Positions 6,815 through 13,026 of a DNA stretch of 13,026 nt are shown in pieces; position 1 is the first letter of the stretch; each line of letters begins with the position of its first letter. The notes beneath the pieces are model-generated. The model did no database searches. It was not told the DNA's origin and was given only the letters and a program-made list of their open reading frames with translations. The position numbers and the translations under genes are program-made. The stretch is from Rickettsiales bacterium (GTDB lineage: Bacteria; Pseudomonadota; Alphaproteobacteria; Rickettsiales; UBA8987): the NCBI GenBank assembly GCA_020631295.1, contig JAHDHN010000038.1, positions 1-13,026 of the forward strand, written 5' to 3'.

Positions 6815-7069
6815 ATGGCGAATATTACCATTTATACCACCAATTATTGCCCCTATTGCGTGAAGGCAAAACAGCTATTGAGCACCAAGGGCGCAAGCTT
6901 TTCTGAAATTGATGTGACAGAAGATAATGAGATGCGTCTGAAATTGGTGGACATGACCAATGGTGCGAAAACCGTGCCGCAAATTTTCATTAATGATCAG
7001 CATATTGGCGGCTGCGATGATTTATATGCGCTGAATGATAAAGGCGAATTGGACGCATTAATTGCGTAA
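6815..7069 (+). CDS. grxC: Glutaredoxin 3
   Basis: This 84-residue cytoplasmic thiol-disulfide oxidoreductase uses glutathione to reduce disulfides or remove glutathione from proteins. The dithiol active site CPYC is at residues 12-15, the cis-proline motif TVPQIF at 53-58 and the glutathione-binding GGCDDL at 65-70, all in the expected order, and the length is typical of bacterial Grx3. The start follows a strong AAGGAG ribosome binding site (6802-6807) seven bases before the ATG. It overlaps the next gene by 8 bp, so it appears to lead the grxC-orfA-orfB-orfC-trpS transcription unit. A functional tie between glutaredoxin and the following membrane genes is not evident. Confidence 0.96.
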   Translation: MANITIYTTNYCPYCVKAKQLLSTKGASFSEIDVTEDNEMRLKLVDMTNGAKTVPQIFINDQHIGGCDDLYALNDKGELDALIA

Positions 7070-8603
7070 AAAAGCGACCAATTATTGTATTGTTTCCATT
7101 GGCGATGAAGGCGCAATCTTCACCCGTACCAACGCCAAAGGCAGCTTGCTGTCACGCCATTTCTTTTCTTCCGCGCGGGACAAAGAATATCAGCATTTCA
7201 TGGATCGCCATGAAAAAGATACGATTTATGTCATTTCTGATGTGATGGATCAGGAATTTAAGCGTGAGCAGTTCCCGCCTGTAAGCCGCATTAACTTAAA
7301 ACCGCTGGTGCAGCGCAAAATCCGCACTGATTATGAAAAAGATCTGGATATCATCAAAGCCATTAGCCTAGGCAAGCAGATGGATAACAGCAATAGCTGG
7401 CATTATTTATTTGTGAATATCCGTAATCAACCGCCTTTATCAGACTGGTTGAATGATCTGTTGCCGCGGCCCAATCCGTTTGGTGGTATTGTGCCGGCAC
7501 CGTTTATTATGGCGGCATTGAGTAACAGGCTTTCTAAGAAGCCGAAGTTGAAAAAGCGCTTTGCTGAACGTGCGCAGGAGGTGGAGTGGCAGATCTATAT
7601 CTCACTGCAGCGTGTGGGCGGTATTCGTCAGGTGGTGATTCACAAAGGTGAGGTAATGTTCTCCCGCATTACTGCGCCGGTGGGTGAGCATAAGCCCGAT
7701 GTGATTGCTGGCCATATGTATCAAGAGGCAACGAATACCATTGAGTTTATACGCAGACTGGGTTTTGAGGACGATCAAGGGTTGGAGATTATCACGCTTG
7801 CTGGGGGGGATGTGACCAACACGCTTAGCCACCTGCATTTTTCCACGCAAAATGTGCAGCATCTTACGCCGCTGGATGCCTCAGCAAGGATAAAAATTGC
7901 CAAAGGTGTGCAGAGCGATGACCAGTTTGGTGATGTGCTAACGGCATTGTTTTTTGCTAAGCGGCAACAAAAATTCCCGCTCTTTTATACCAAAGATGCC
8001 AAGCAAAAACGTAATACGCAGCGTTTGGCGCGCAGTATGCGCTTGGTGGCACTTGGTTTGGTGGGGCTGATTGTTGCTTGGTTGGCATGGTGGGGATATG
8101 ACAGCCTAAAGCATCGCAGCAAATCAGCAGAGTTGAAGCAGCAAATTGCATCACTGCAAAGCATTATGGCAGAAAAGCGGCTGGATATCTCTGTGGGCGG
8201 TTATAAGGTGGAGCAAATTCAGAGCATCATTGATACGCAGCATCAATCCAAACATATTTACACCAGCCTAGACAGGCTCACAAAAGAGATTGCACGTGTG
8301 GGCAATAGCTATGGCATTATGTCTGAAGGTTTTCGTATGGAGGTGGTGCCGGTGGGCAGTAAAGAGGGGATAAAGGCAGTCTTTTCGCAATCGTTCCCTC
8401 GGTATGATGTACGCCCATGGGAAGAAAAAATGCAGCAATTTGATGCCTATGAGGATGAAATGCGCACGGCGTTGGAAAAAGACAGGGTGCGCTTTAATAA
8501 TGTACCCACCAGCACAGAAATTGAGCTGGATTTAAATACAGAAGGGCTGCCTGAGCATAAGCCGTTCACATTTACCATGGAGGTGCTCCATGCGTTTGAC
8601 TAG
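7062..8603 (+). CDS. Unrecognised inner-membrane protein, PilM/GspL-like topology (orfA)
   Basis: The 513-residue protein has a soluble N-terminal region (1-326), one strongly hydrophobic TM helix (about 327-346), a short coiled-coil stretch (350-375) and a C-terminal domain predicted to be periplasmic. The start is a TTG overlapping the grxC stop; the first in-frame ATG would be Met47 and would remove the opening beta-strand pair NYCIVSIGDEGAIFTR. Features such as that opening strand pair, GIVPAPFIMAAL (142-153), the GGIRQVVIHKGEVMFSR stretch (186-202) and IITLAGGD (243-250) recall the actin-like fold of PilM/GspL/MshI, but no clean nucleotide-binding motif is visible. GspL combines such a domain with a TM and a periplasmic domain in one chain, which is the layout here. 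Homology is inferred from topology and neighbours, not recognised outright. It overlaps orfB by 14 bp. Confidence 0.75.
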   Translation: MRKKATNYCIVSIGDEGAIFTRTNAKGSLLSRHFFSSARDKEYQHFMDRHEKDTIYVISDVMDQEFKREQFPPVSRINLKPLVQRKIRTDYEKDLDIIKAISLGKQMDNSNSWHYLFVNIRNQPPLSDWLNDLLPRPNPFGGIVPAPFIMAALSNRLSKKPKLKKRFAERAQEVEWQIYISLQRVGGIRQVVIHKGEVMFSRITAPVGEHKPDVIAGHMYQEATNTIEFIRRLGFEDDQGLEIITLAGGDVTNTLSHLHFSTQNVQHLTPLDASARIKIAKGVQSDDQFGDVLTALFFAKRQQKFPLFYTKDAKQKRNTQRLARSMRLVALGLVGLIVAWLAWWGYDSLKHRSKSAELKQQIASLQSIMAEKRLDISVGGYKVEQIQSIIDTQHQSKHIYTSLDRLTKEIARVGNSYGIMSEGFRMEVVPVGSKEGIKAVFSQSFPRYDVRPWEEKMQQFDAYEDEMRTALEKDRVRFNNVPTSTEIELDLNTEGLPEHKPFTFTMEVLHAFD

Positions 8604-9177
8604 ACCTATATTGCTCAGCCTTATTATTATATTATTATTGGCAGTTGTGAATATTGCCACCTACTATACGGTAAAAAATATTATTACCCAGCGCGGCAGC
8701 AATATTGAAACGCGGGAATATCAGCTGCGTGGTTTGCGCAATAAGCTGGACCGCATTACCAAAGACACGGAAAGTTTTGATAATGTAATCACCAATTTTG
8801 AGGCGCTGGAAGAGAAGGTGACGCAGCCACAGCCGGAGCTGCGCAACCCGGCCAAGCGCATTGAGTTGCTGCGCAGAACATTGCGTAAACTGTCAGGAAA
8901 ATATTATCTGCGTGATATCAGCATTCGCCTCAATAACCAAAAGCGTTTTGAGACCCAGCATGAGGATATGTTCTATTTCATTGATATAGAAATAGAGGCA
9001 AAAACAGCCACGGATGGCTTGTTTATGGGTTTTGTGCATGAGATATATAGCACGCTGCCGGGTGATGTGCGGATCACCAATGTGAGCATTGCAAAAGGGC
9101 AGGGCGCCACTCAGCCCATGCCAGCCAGCCTGCATTTTACCTGGCATGTGCCCAAATGGCGTAAGGAGCTGTACTGA
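8590..9177 (+). CDS. Unrecognised membrane-anchored coiled-coil protein, PilN/PilO/GspM-like topology (orfB)
   Basis: This 195-residue protein has a five-residue N-terminus, a TM helix (about 6-27), a charged helical stretch likely to form a coiled coil (about 36-78) and a small mixed alpha/beta domain (about 100-190) ending in HFTWHVPKWRKELY. This bitopic layout is that of PilN, PilO and GspM, the dimerising inner-membrane platform proteins of type IV pilus and type II secretion machines. No sequence motif proves that relation. It has a strong GGAGGTG ribosome binding site (8579-8585) inside the end of orfA, overlaps orfA by 14 bp and shares one base (TGATG) with orfC. Such tight coupling suggests the three products are made in fixed ratio and act together. 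Confidence 0.75.
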   Translation: MRLTRPILLSLIIILLLAVVNIATYYTVKNIITQRGSNIETREYQLRGLRNKLDRITKDTESFDNVITNFEALEEKVTQPQPELRNPAKRIELLRRTLRKLSGKYYLRDISIRLNNQKRFETQHEDMFYFIDIEIEAKTATDGLFMGFVHEIYSTLPGDVRITNVSIAKGQGATQPMPASLHFTWHVPKWRKELY

Positions 9178-9935
9178 TGCGCTATGTATTTTTCTTTTTA
9201 TTGCTGCTGGCCATTTTCTTTGTCAGCGCCAAGCAGGTGGGCGCCAAGCCGGCAGACCGCAGCCATTACCCCTATTCCTTGTTTTACAATGCACAGGAGC
9301 TTGCCTTTATATATGCCGCATTACGTAGCAATAAATTTTACCCGGACGATGCAAACGATGCGCAGATTGAAGGCGATGGTGAAGGGCAGGGCATAGAAAG
9401 CGCCAACGAGGTGGTGCGCAATGCCGCACTGGCGGCGCAGGCCGAGGCCTTGTTTATTGCGCAAAAGGCCACGCCTTCCTCGCTTTCTAGCTACGCGCTA
9501 AACAGCATTATCTACCGCAATAAGCAGGACTGGGCGGTGTGGATAAATGGTGTGAAATACACGCCACAAGAGCGCCCCAAGCAGTTTAGCATCAAACAAG
9601 TGAAAGAAAACAGCGTGATACTAGATATTAACGTGCCAGATATTGCCCATTGGTTAGGGCAAGCCAAGCATTTGCGTGCGCTCAGCGGTGGGTATTGGAC
9701 GCATATGAACCATGCCCGCAATGTGCTCGCGCGCAGCCACAGCAATATCTTGCGTTTGCATTTAGCGCCGAATCAAAGCTTTGACCCAGAGCATATGAGC
9801 ATGCAAGACGGCAATATAAGCCCGCCTGTGGTGCTGCATAAAGAGATTATAACGGAGGAGATTGACGATGCCTCACAAGATTATTTTGATACTATCGCAA
9901 AAGAGGCCTATAGAGCGCCTGCAACGAATGAGTAA
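9177..9935 (+). CDS. Unrecognised exported or anchored periplasmic protein, possibly PilP/GspC-like (orfC)
   Basis: The 252-residue protein opens with a signal peptide or anchor (hydrophobic core about 3-17, possible cleavage near VGA at 21-23). The region 40-105 is Ala-rich and probably helical. A compact beta-rich segment follows, with ALNSIIYRNKQDWAVWINGV (107-126), KYTPQERP (127-134) and SIKQVKENSVILDI (138-151). The pattern WxVWxNGxxYTP then xxVxxxSVxL resembles the small domain of PilP and GspC that links the inner-membrane platform to the secretin, but I judge this by eye. The C-terminus is acidic and polar. No Cys is visible, so it is not a lipoprotein. Start: ATG overlapping the orfB stop, with AAGGAG at 9163-9168. 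It ends 8 bp before trpS. Confidence 0.72.
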   Translation: MRYVFFFLLLLAIFFVSAKQVGAKPADRSHYPYSLFYNAQELAFIYAALRSNKFYPDDANDAQIEGDGEGQGIESANEVVRNAALAAQAEALFIAQKATPSSLSSYALNSIIYRNKQDWAVWINGVKYTPQERPKQFSIKQVKENSVILDINVPDIAHWLGQAKHLRALSGGYWTHMNHARNVLARSHSNILRLHLAPNQSFDPEHMSMQDGNISPPVVLHKEIITEEIDDASQDYFDTIAKEAYRAPATNE

Positions 9936-9943
9936 CCCATAAC

Positions 9944-10933
9944 ATGACACGAATCTTCTCCGGCGTACAACCCACAGGCAATTTGCATATTGGCAATTAT
10001 TTTGGTGCGATCAAGCAATGGGTGGCGCGCCAGCATGAGGCAGATGCCTTGTTCTGCATTGTGGATTACCATGCAATCACCGTGCCACAAGCACCAGAAG
10101 CACTGCGCCATGCAACCTTGGAAACCGCCGCGACCTATATCGCCTGCGGCATTGACCCGGCAAAGGCGGCATTGTTTCATCAATCTGCCGTGCCAGAGCA
10201 TACAGAGCTTGCTTGGCTGCTGATGTGCCACACGCCGCTGGGCTGGCTCAACCGCATGACGCAATTCAAAGAAAAAGCCGGCAAGAAAAAGGAGCAAGCC
10301 GTGCTGGGGCTATATGCTTATCCGGTGCTGATGGCCGCCGACATTTTGCTCTATAACACCACCCATGTGCCGGTGGGTGAAGATCAAACGCAGCATTTGG
10401 AGCTGGCGCGGGATATTGCTGGCGCCTTTAACCGCCATTATGATACCGAGCATTTTATTCTGCCTGAGGCCGTGCTGCATAATACCGCCACGCGCGTGAT
10501 GAGCCTGCGCGATGGCACCAAGAAAATGAGCAAATCGGACCCGTCTGATTATAGCCGTATTCACCTCACGGATGATGCAGATACCATTGCACTGAAGCTG
10601 CGCAAGGCCAAGAGTGATATGCATGAGGGTATAAGCTATGAGCCAGAGACCCGCCCAGAGGTGGCCAATTTGCTTACGCTGTTTGCCGCGGCCACAGAGC
10701 GCACGCCACTTCAGGTGGCGGATGAATATGCCAGCAGCAGCTTCAGCGATTTCAAGCAGGCCTTGGCCGATGCCATGGTGGCGCATATCGCGCCCATCAG
10801 CACAGAAATCAACCGGCTGATGCAAGATAAAGCAGCACTTGAAGCCATCATGCAGCAAGGCGCCACCCACGCCCGCACCCTGGCACAAGACACCATCGCA
10901 CGCACCAAGCAGATCATTGGGTTTGTTGGGTAG
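9944..10933 (+). CDS. trpS: Tryptophanyl-tRNA synthetase
   Basis: This 329-residue class I aminoacyl-tRNA synthetase charges tRNA-Trp in the cytoplasm. The HIGH-type motif is HIGN at residues 15-18 within SGVQPTGNLHIGNYFGA, and the KMSKS loop is intact at 194-198 (TKKMSKSDPSD). Other family hallmarks include IVDYHAIT (39-46), the PVLMAADILLY segment (127-137) and VGEDQTQHLELARDIA (144-159). Length is standard for bacterial TrpS. It starts 8 bp after orfC and has no strong ribosome binding site, so translation may depend partly on coupling to orfC. A long gap with hairpin repeats follows. Confidence 0.97.
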   Translation: MTRIFSGVQPTGNLHIGNYFGAIKQWVARQHEADALFCIVDYHAITVPQAPEALRHATLETAATYIACGIDPAKAALFHQSAVPEHTELAWLLMCHTPLGWLNRMTQFKEKAGKKKEQAVLGLYAYPVLMAADILLYNTTHVPVGEDQTQHLELARDIAGAFNRHYDTEHFILPEAVLHNTATRVMSLRDGTKKMSKSDPSDYSRIHLTDDADTIALKLRKAKSDMHEGISYEPETRPEVANLLTLFAAATERTPLQVADEYASSSFSDFKQALADAMVAHIAPISTEINRLMQDKAALEAIMQQGATHARTLAQDTIARTKQIIGFVG

Positions 10934-10962
10934 TATAGCCATTATTCATAAAAGCTACCGTT

Positions 10963-10983
10963 CCCTGTGGTTTAACCACAGGG
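10963..10983. repeat. Perfect palindromic hairpin after trpS
   Basis: The 10-base arms CCCTGTGGTT and AACCACAGGG flank a single T, giving a near-perfect palindrome that could fold with a 3-5 base loop. It lies 30 bp after the trpS stop, where a terminator is expected, but no T-run follows on either strand, so it may be a Rho-dependent or mRNA-stabilising hairpin or a repeat element. It ends with CCCTG/CAGGG like its neighbours. Confidence 0.7.
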
Positions 10984-11018
10984 TCAAATGTCGAGATAAG
11001 TATAACTGGTAGATTTGA

Positions 11019-11069
11019 TCCTGCGGCCATCCTCCTACGCTGAAGCTTCGGATGACAGGAGCCGCAGGA
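11019..11069. repeat. Inverted-repeat element with 9-bp outer stem
   Basis: Outer arms TCCTGCGGC (11019-11027) and GCCGCAGGA (11061-11069) are perfectly complementary. Inside lie either TCCT/AGGA (11030-11033 with 11057-11060) or CATCC/GGATG (11028-11032 with 11050-11054) and a central palindrome GAAGCTTC (11042-11049). The inner CCTACGCTGAAGCTTCGGATGA text has the look of a dispersed palindromic element (REP/MITE type), which is an inference from its structure. Confidence 0.65.
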
Positions 11070-11121
11070 AACAGAACTTTAGTTGGTATGGCATAATTAA
11101 GAAGATGCACCAAAACGGGAG

Positions 11122-11137
11122 TCGCGGTATGACGCGA
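11122..11137. repeat. Small hairpin
   Basis: Five-base arms TCGCG (11122-11126) and CGCGA (11133-11137) with a six-base loop. Short but fully GC-rich, between the two larger repeat elements. Confidence 0.3.
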
Positions 11138-11186
11138 GATTGTTAAGTGAATGTAACGATACTATAGCGAGTTCAGTTAACTTTTT

Positions 11187-11237
11187 CTTGCAATCCCTGA
11201 CAAGCGAAGCGCAGATCGGGGATCCAGGGTTAACAAG
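11187..11237. repeat. Imperfect inverted-repeat element, CCCTG/CAGGG ends
   Basis: Arms CTTG-N4-CCCTG (11187-11199) and CAGGG-N4-CAAG (11225-11237) pair with a four-base internal loop. The core AAGCGAAGCGCAGATCGGGG contains GCGAAGCG and is followed by a second GATC, so that GATC-GGG-GATC forms a mini-palindrome. It resembles dispersed intergenic palindromic elements of alphaproteobacteria in style; no second full copy is in this window. Confidence 0.55.
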
Positions 11238-11254
11238 CACTATTTATTGTTTCG

Positions 11255-11287
11255 CTCTGGGCCCTCGCTTTCGCAAGGGCTTCAGGG
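11255..11287. repeat. Strong hairpin element
   Basis: A stem GCCCT(C)GC pairs with GC(A)AGGGC around a TTTC loop (11261-11280) with one C/A mismatch. It is extended outward by CTCTG (11255-11259) pairing with CAGGG (11283-11287), including one G-T pair. No T-run follows on the plus strand. Confidence 0.6.
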
Positions 11288-11314
11288 TAGGAAGTTGTTA
11301 ATTGAAATCACTAT

Positions 11315-11349
11315 ACACAACCATACTCACCACATATTGTGTGTTTTTT
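11315..11349 (+). terminator. Weak terminator-like inverted repeat with T6 tract
   Basis: ACACAA (11315-11320) can pair with TTGTGT (11337-11342) over a 16-base loop, followed by G and six T residues (11344-11349). The stem is AT-rich and the loop long, so termination would be weak; it could equally be part of the ftsZ control region. Confidence 0.25.
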
Positions 11350-11350
11350 A

Positions 11351-11377
11351 TTGAAAATAGGGTAGATACTGTATAGT
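11351..11377 (+). promoter_or_regulatory. Candidate ftsZ promoter
   Basis: TTGAAA (11351-11356) is followed after 15 bases by TATAGT (11372-11377), about 45 bases upstream of the ftsZ ATG. The hexamers are good but the spacer is two bases short of ideal. The downstream leader carries the AGGA ribosome binding site at 11411-11414. Confidence 0.3.
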
Positions 11378-11421
11378 CATCATTAATAGTTCTTAAAACA
11401 ACCATATATAAGGACCCTGCC

Positions 11422-12999
11422 ATGACCCTGAATATTGCCGTACCGGAAAAAGACAGTTTAAAGCCCGTGATCACCGTGTTTGGTGTGGGCGGTGCCGGTG
11501 GCAATGCGGTGGGCAACATGATTCAGTCTTCGCTCACTGGCGTGCAGTTTGTAATTGCGAACACAGATGCCCAAGCCATGGAAGAAAACCCCTGCAAAAA
11601 CCATATTCAGCTGGGCATGGAAATCACGCAGGGCTTGGGTGCGGGTTCCTACCCAGAAGTGGGCCGTGCCAGCGCAGAAGAATCTACCAACGAAATTTTG
11701 GATTATTTGCAAGGCAGCAACATGGTGTTTATCACCGCTGGCCTTGGTGGTGGCACTGGCACGGGTGCAGCGCCAGTGGTGGCCAAATTGGCCCGTGAGC
11801 AGGGCATTCTCACCGTAGGTGTGGTGACCAAGCCGTTCCATTTTGAAGGCACGCACCGCATGCGCGTGGCCGAGCTTGGCCTGCAAGAGTTGCAGAAATA
11901 TGTGGATACGCTGATTGTGATTCCGAACCAAAATCTATTCCGTGTGGCAGATAAAAGTACTACCTTCTTAGATGCGTTTAAGCTGGCGGATGATGTGCTC
12001 TATTCCGGTGTGCGCGGCATTACCGATTTGATGACCATGCCTGGCTTGATCAATCTGGATTTCTCTGATGTGCGCTCGGTGATGAGCGAGATGGGCAAAG
12101 CGATGATGGGCACCGGTGAGGCTACGGGTGATAACCGCGCAGTAGACGCGGCCGAGGCGGCCATTGCCAACCCGCTTCTGGATAATGTGTCTATGCAGGG
12201 CGCGCGCGGCGTGTTGATCAATATCACCGGCGGTGCGGATATGACCCTCTTTGAGGTAGACGAAGCCGCGCACCGCATCCGTGAAGAGGTAGACCCGAAT
12301 GCCAACATTATTTTTGGTTCTACCTTTGACAAAGAATTGGATGGCAAGATTCGCGTATCTGTGGTGGCCACAGGCATTGAAGGCGGTGCGGAGTTAGCGG
12401 TGCAGCATGATAGCATCGCGCCAAGCTTTGGTGCCGTTGCTGCAGCAAGTGTACCGGTGGCAAGCGCAGCAGAATCGGTTGCTATGCCGGCAGAAACAGC
12501 TTCTGTGGACGTCGATATTGCCGCAGCACCCGTGCAGTCAGAGCCTGCCGCCTCTGTAGCAGAAGCATTTATTGCGCCAGCACCGGCTGAGCCGCAATCT
12601 GTAGAGCAGTTTGATCCGCTGGCAGATCGTACGCAAGATGTGGTAACGCCGGATGAAACCCGTGCACGTGCCACCAAAAGCAGCGGCTTTTTTGGTTTTT
12701 GGAGCAATAAGAGCAATGCAGAGCCTGCCGTTGAAGCGCCTGCTGCGTCTGCAGAAACGCCTGCCGCCACACCAGCTGCACAGGAAATGGTGCAAATGGT
12801 GGATGATATCGCCGCCAGCAATAATGCACCTGAGGCCGAGCCTGCTATAGCTACAGAAACGCCTTTGGAGTTAAATGTGCAAGAGCCACAGCCGCAGATT
12901 GAGATCAGCGAGCGTGCCGACGCACCAGCCGCTACCGCCACCTCCCCATCTCAAGACGATCTCGACATCCCCGCCTTTTTACGCAAAAAAACGGGTTAG
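11422..12999 (+). CDS. ftsZ: Cell division protein FtsZ
   Basis: The 525-residue tubulin-like GTPase polymerises into the cytoplasmic Z ring that directs septal wall synthesis. The N-terminal GTP-binding site includes GVGGAGGNAV (21-30) and the tubulin signature GGGTGTG (109-115); the T7 catalytic loop NLDFSDV is at 211-217. The globular core ends near 328. A linker of about 180 residues, rich in Ala, Pro, Glu and Ser, leads to the conserved C-terminal peptide DDLDIPAFLRKKTG (512-525) that binds membrane tethers and regulators such as FtsA. A single aromatic motif, SGFFGFW (421-427), interrupts the linker. Core and tail are alphaproteobacterial in type; the long linker is usual for that class. 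Start: ATG with AGGA seven bases upstream. Unlike the usual order, no ftsQ or ftsA precedes it. Confidence 0.98.
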   Translation: MTLNIAVPEKDSLKPVITVFGVGGAGGNAVGNMIQSSLTGVQFVIANTDAQAMEENPCKNHIQLGMEITQGLGAGSYPEVGRASAEESTNEILDYLQGSNMVFITAGLGGGTGTGAAPVVAKLAREQGILTVGVVTKPFHFEGTHRMRVAELGLQELQKYVDTLIVIPNQNLFRVADKSTTFLDAFKLADDVLYSGVRGITDLMTMPGLINLDFSDVRSVMSEMGKAMMGTGEATGDNRAVDAAEAAIANPLLDNVSMQGARGVLINITGGADMTLFEVDEAAHRIREEVDPNANIIFGSTFDKELDGKIRVSVVATGIEGGAELAVQHDSIAPSFGAVAAASVPVASAAESVAMPAETASVDVDIAAAPVQSEPAASVAEAFIAPAPAEPQSVEQFDPLADRTQDVVTPDETRARATKSSGFFGFWSNKSNAEPAVEAPAASAETPAATPAAQEMVQMVDDIAASNNAPEAEPAIATETPLELNVQEPQPQIEISERADAPAATATSPSQDDLDIPAFLRKKTG

Positions 13000-13026
13000 A
13001 GTGTATAATCTTGTCTGGTAGCAGTA

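Larger units (their letters stand above)
10934..11421. other. Gene-free 488-bp gap with a cluster of hairpin repeats and the ftsZ leader
   Basis: No convincing coding frame or RNA gene is seen between trpS and ftsZ. The stretch holds four strong inverted repeats (10963-10983, 11019-11069, 11187-11237, 11255-11287), a small hairpin TCGCG-N6-CGCGA (11122-11137), an AT-rich inverted repeat with a T6 tract (11315-11349) and a possible ftsZ promoter. The hairpins are GC-rich islands in otherwise AT-rich sequence. Confidence 0.7.

Noticed and set aside
10310..10942. A 210-codon minus-strand frame opposite trpS
   Set aside because: Antisense shadow of a certain trpS; no motif and no ribosome binding site or promoter context.
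10963..10983. Calling the palindrome after trpS a factor-independent terminator
   Set aside because: The stem is strong but no T-run follows on either strand; kept as a repeat/hairpin instead.
10963..11287. CRISPR array
   Set aside because: The repeats differ in sequence, are unevenly spaced and have only short shared ends; no constant direct repeat or spacers.
12000..12941. A 313-codon open frame on the minus strand inside ftsZ
   Set aside because: It is antisense to the FtsZ core and Ala-rich linker; its Ser/Ala/Thr-rich product reflects complementary codon bias, has no recognisable domain, and FtsZ on the other strand is certain.
13004..13009. TATAAT after the ftsZ stop as a promoter for the next gene
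   Set aside because: No -35 hexamer at 16-18 bases could be found and the window ends before any start codon.

Overview
The window reads as a chromosomal segment of an alphaproteobacterium. Supporting signs are a petABC (fbcFBH) cytochrome bc1 operon with alphaproteobacterial proteins, a DivL-type cell-cycle kinase-like protein followed by tsaE and an AmgK-like kinase, and an FtsZ ending in an alphaproteobacterial-type DDLDIPAFLRKK tail. The tRNA-His gene encodes G-1 opposite C73, which argues against the derived alphaproteobacterial clade that lost this base. I infer a deeper-branching lineage (Rhodospirillales-like, Micavibrio-like or similar) but cannot name the genus.

Layout. Positions 1-6706 are all on the minus strand. 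From the left: the 5' part of an unrecognised gene with its own promoter; petC, petB and petA (written right to left as Rieske, cytochrome b, cytochrome c1) with candidate promoters at 3108-3171; the tightly packed set divL, tsaE, amgK; and tRNA-His(GTG). A divergent intergenic region of about 110 bp follows. From 6815 to 12999 all genes are on the plus strand: grxC, three overlapping unrecognised membrane/envelope genes (here orfA, orfB, orfC), trpS, a 488-bp gene-free gap rich in hairpin-forming repeats, and ftsZ.

How the genes fit together. petABC supplies the quinol:cytochrome c oxidoreductase of the inner membrane. DivL, TsaE and AmgK-like represent cell-cycle signalling, tRNA t6A modification and cell-wall sugar recycling; they form a conserved neighbourhood rather than one pathway. 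The most interesting part is orfA-orfB-orfC. Their topology (soluble domain of about 320 residues + TM + periplasmic domain; short N-terminus + TM + coiled coil + small domain; signal peptide + periplasmic domain) resembles the inner-membrane assembly platform of type IV pilus or type II secretion machines (PilM/N/O/P or GspL/M/C). No ATPase, secretin or pilin gene is present here, so this would be an orphan or divergent platform. Other points of interest are the Tyr in place of the phospho-accepting His in DivL, a Lys/Ala-rich extension ahead of a KR-type Tat signal in the Rieske protein, the cluster of hairpins sharing CCTG/CAGG ends upstream of ftsZ, and ftsZ lying next to trpS rather than ftsA.
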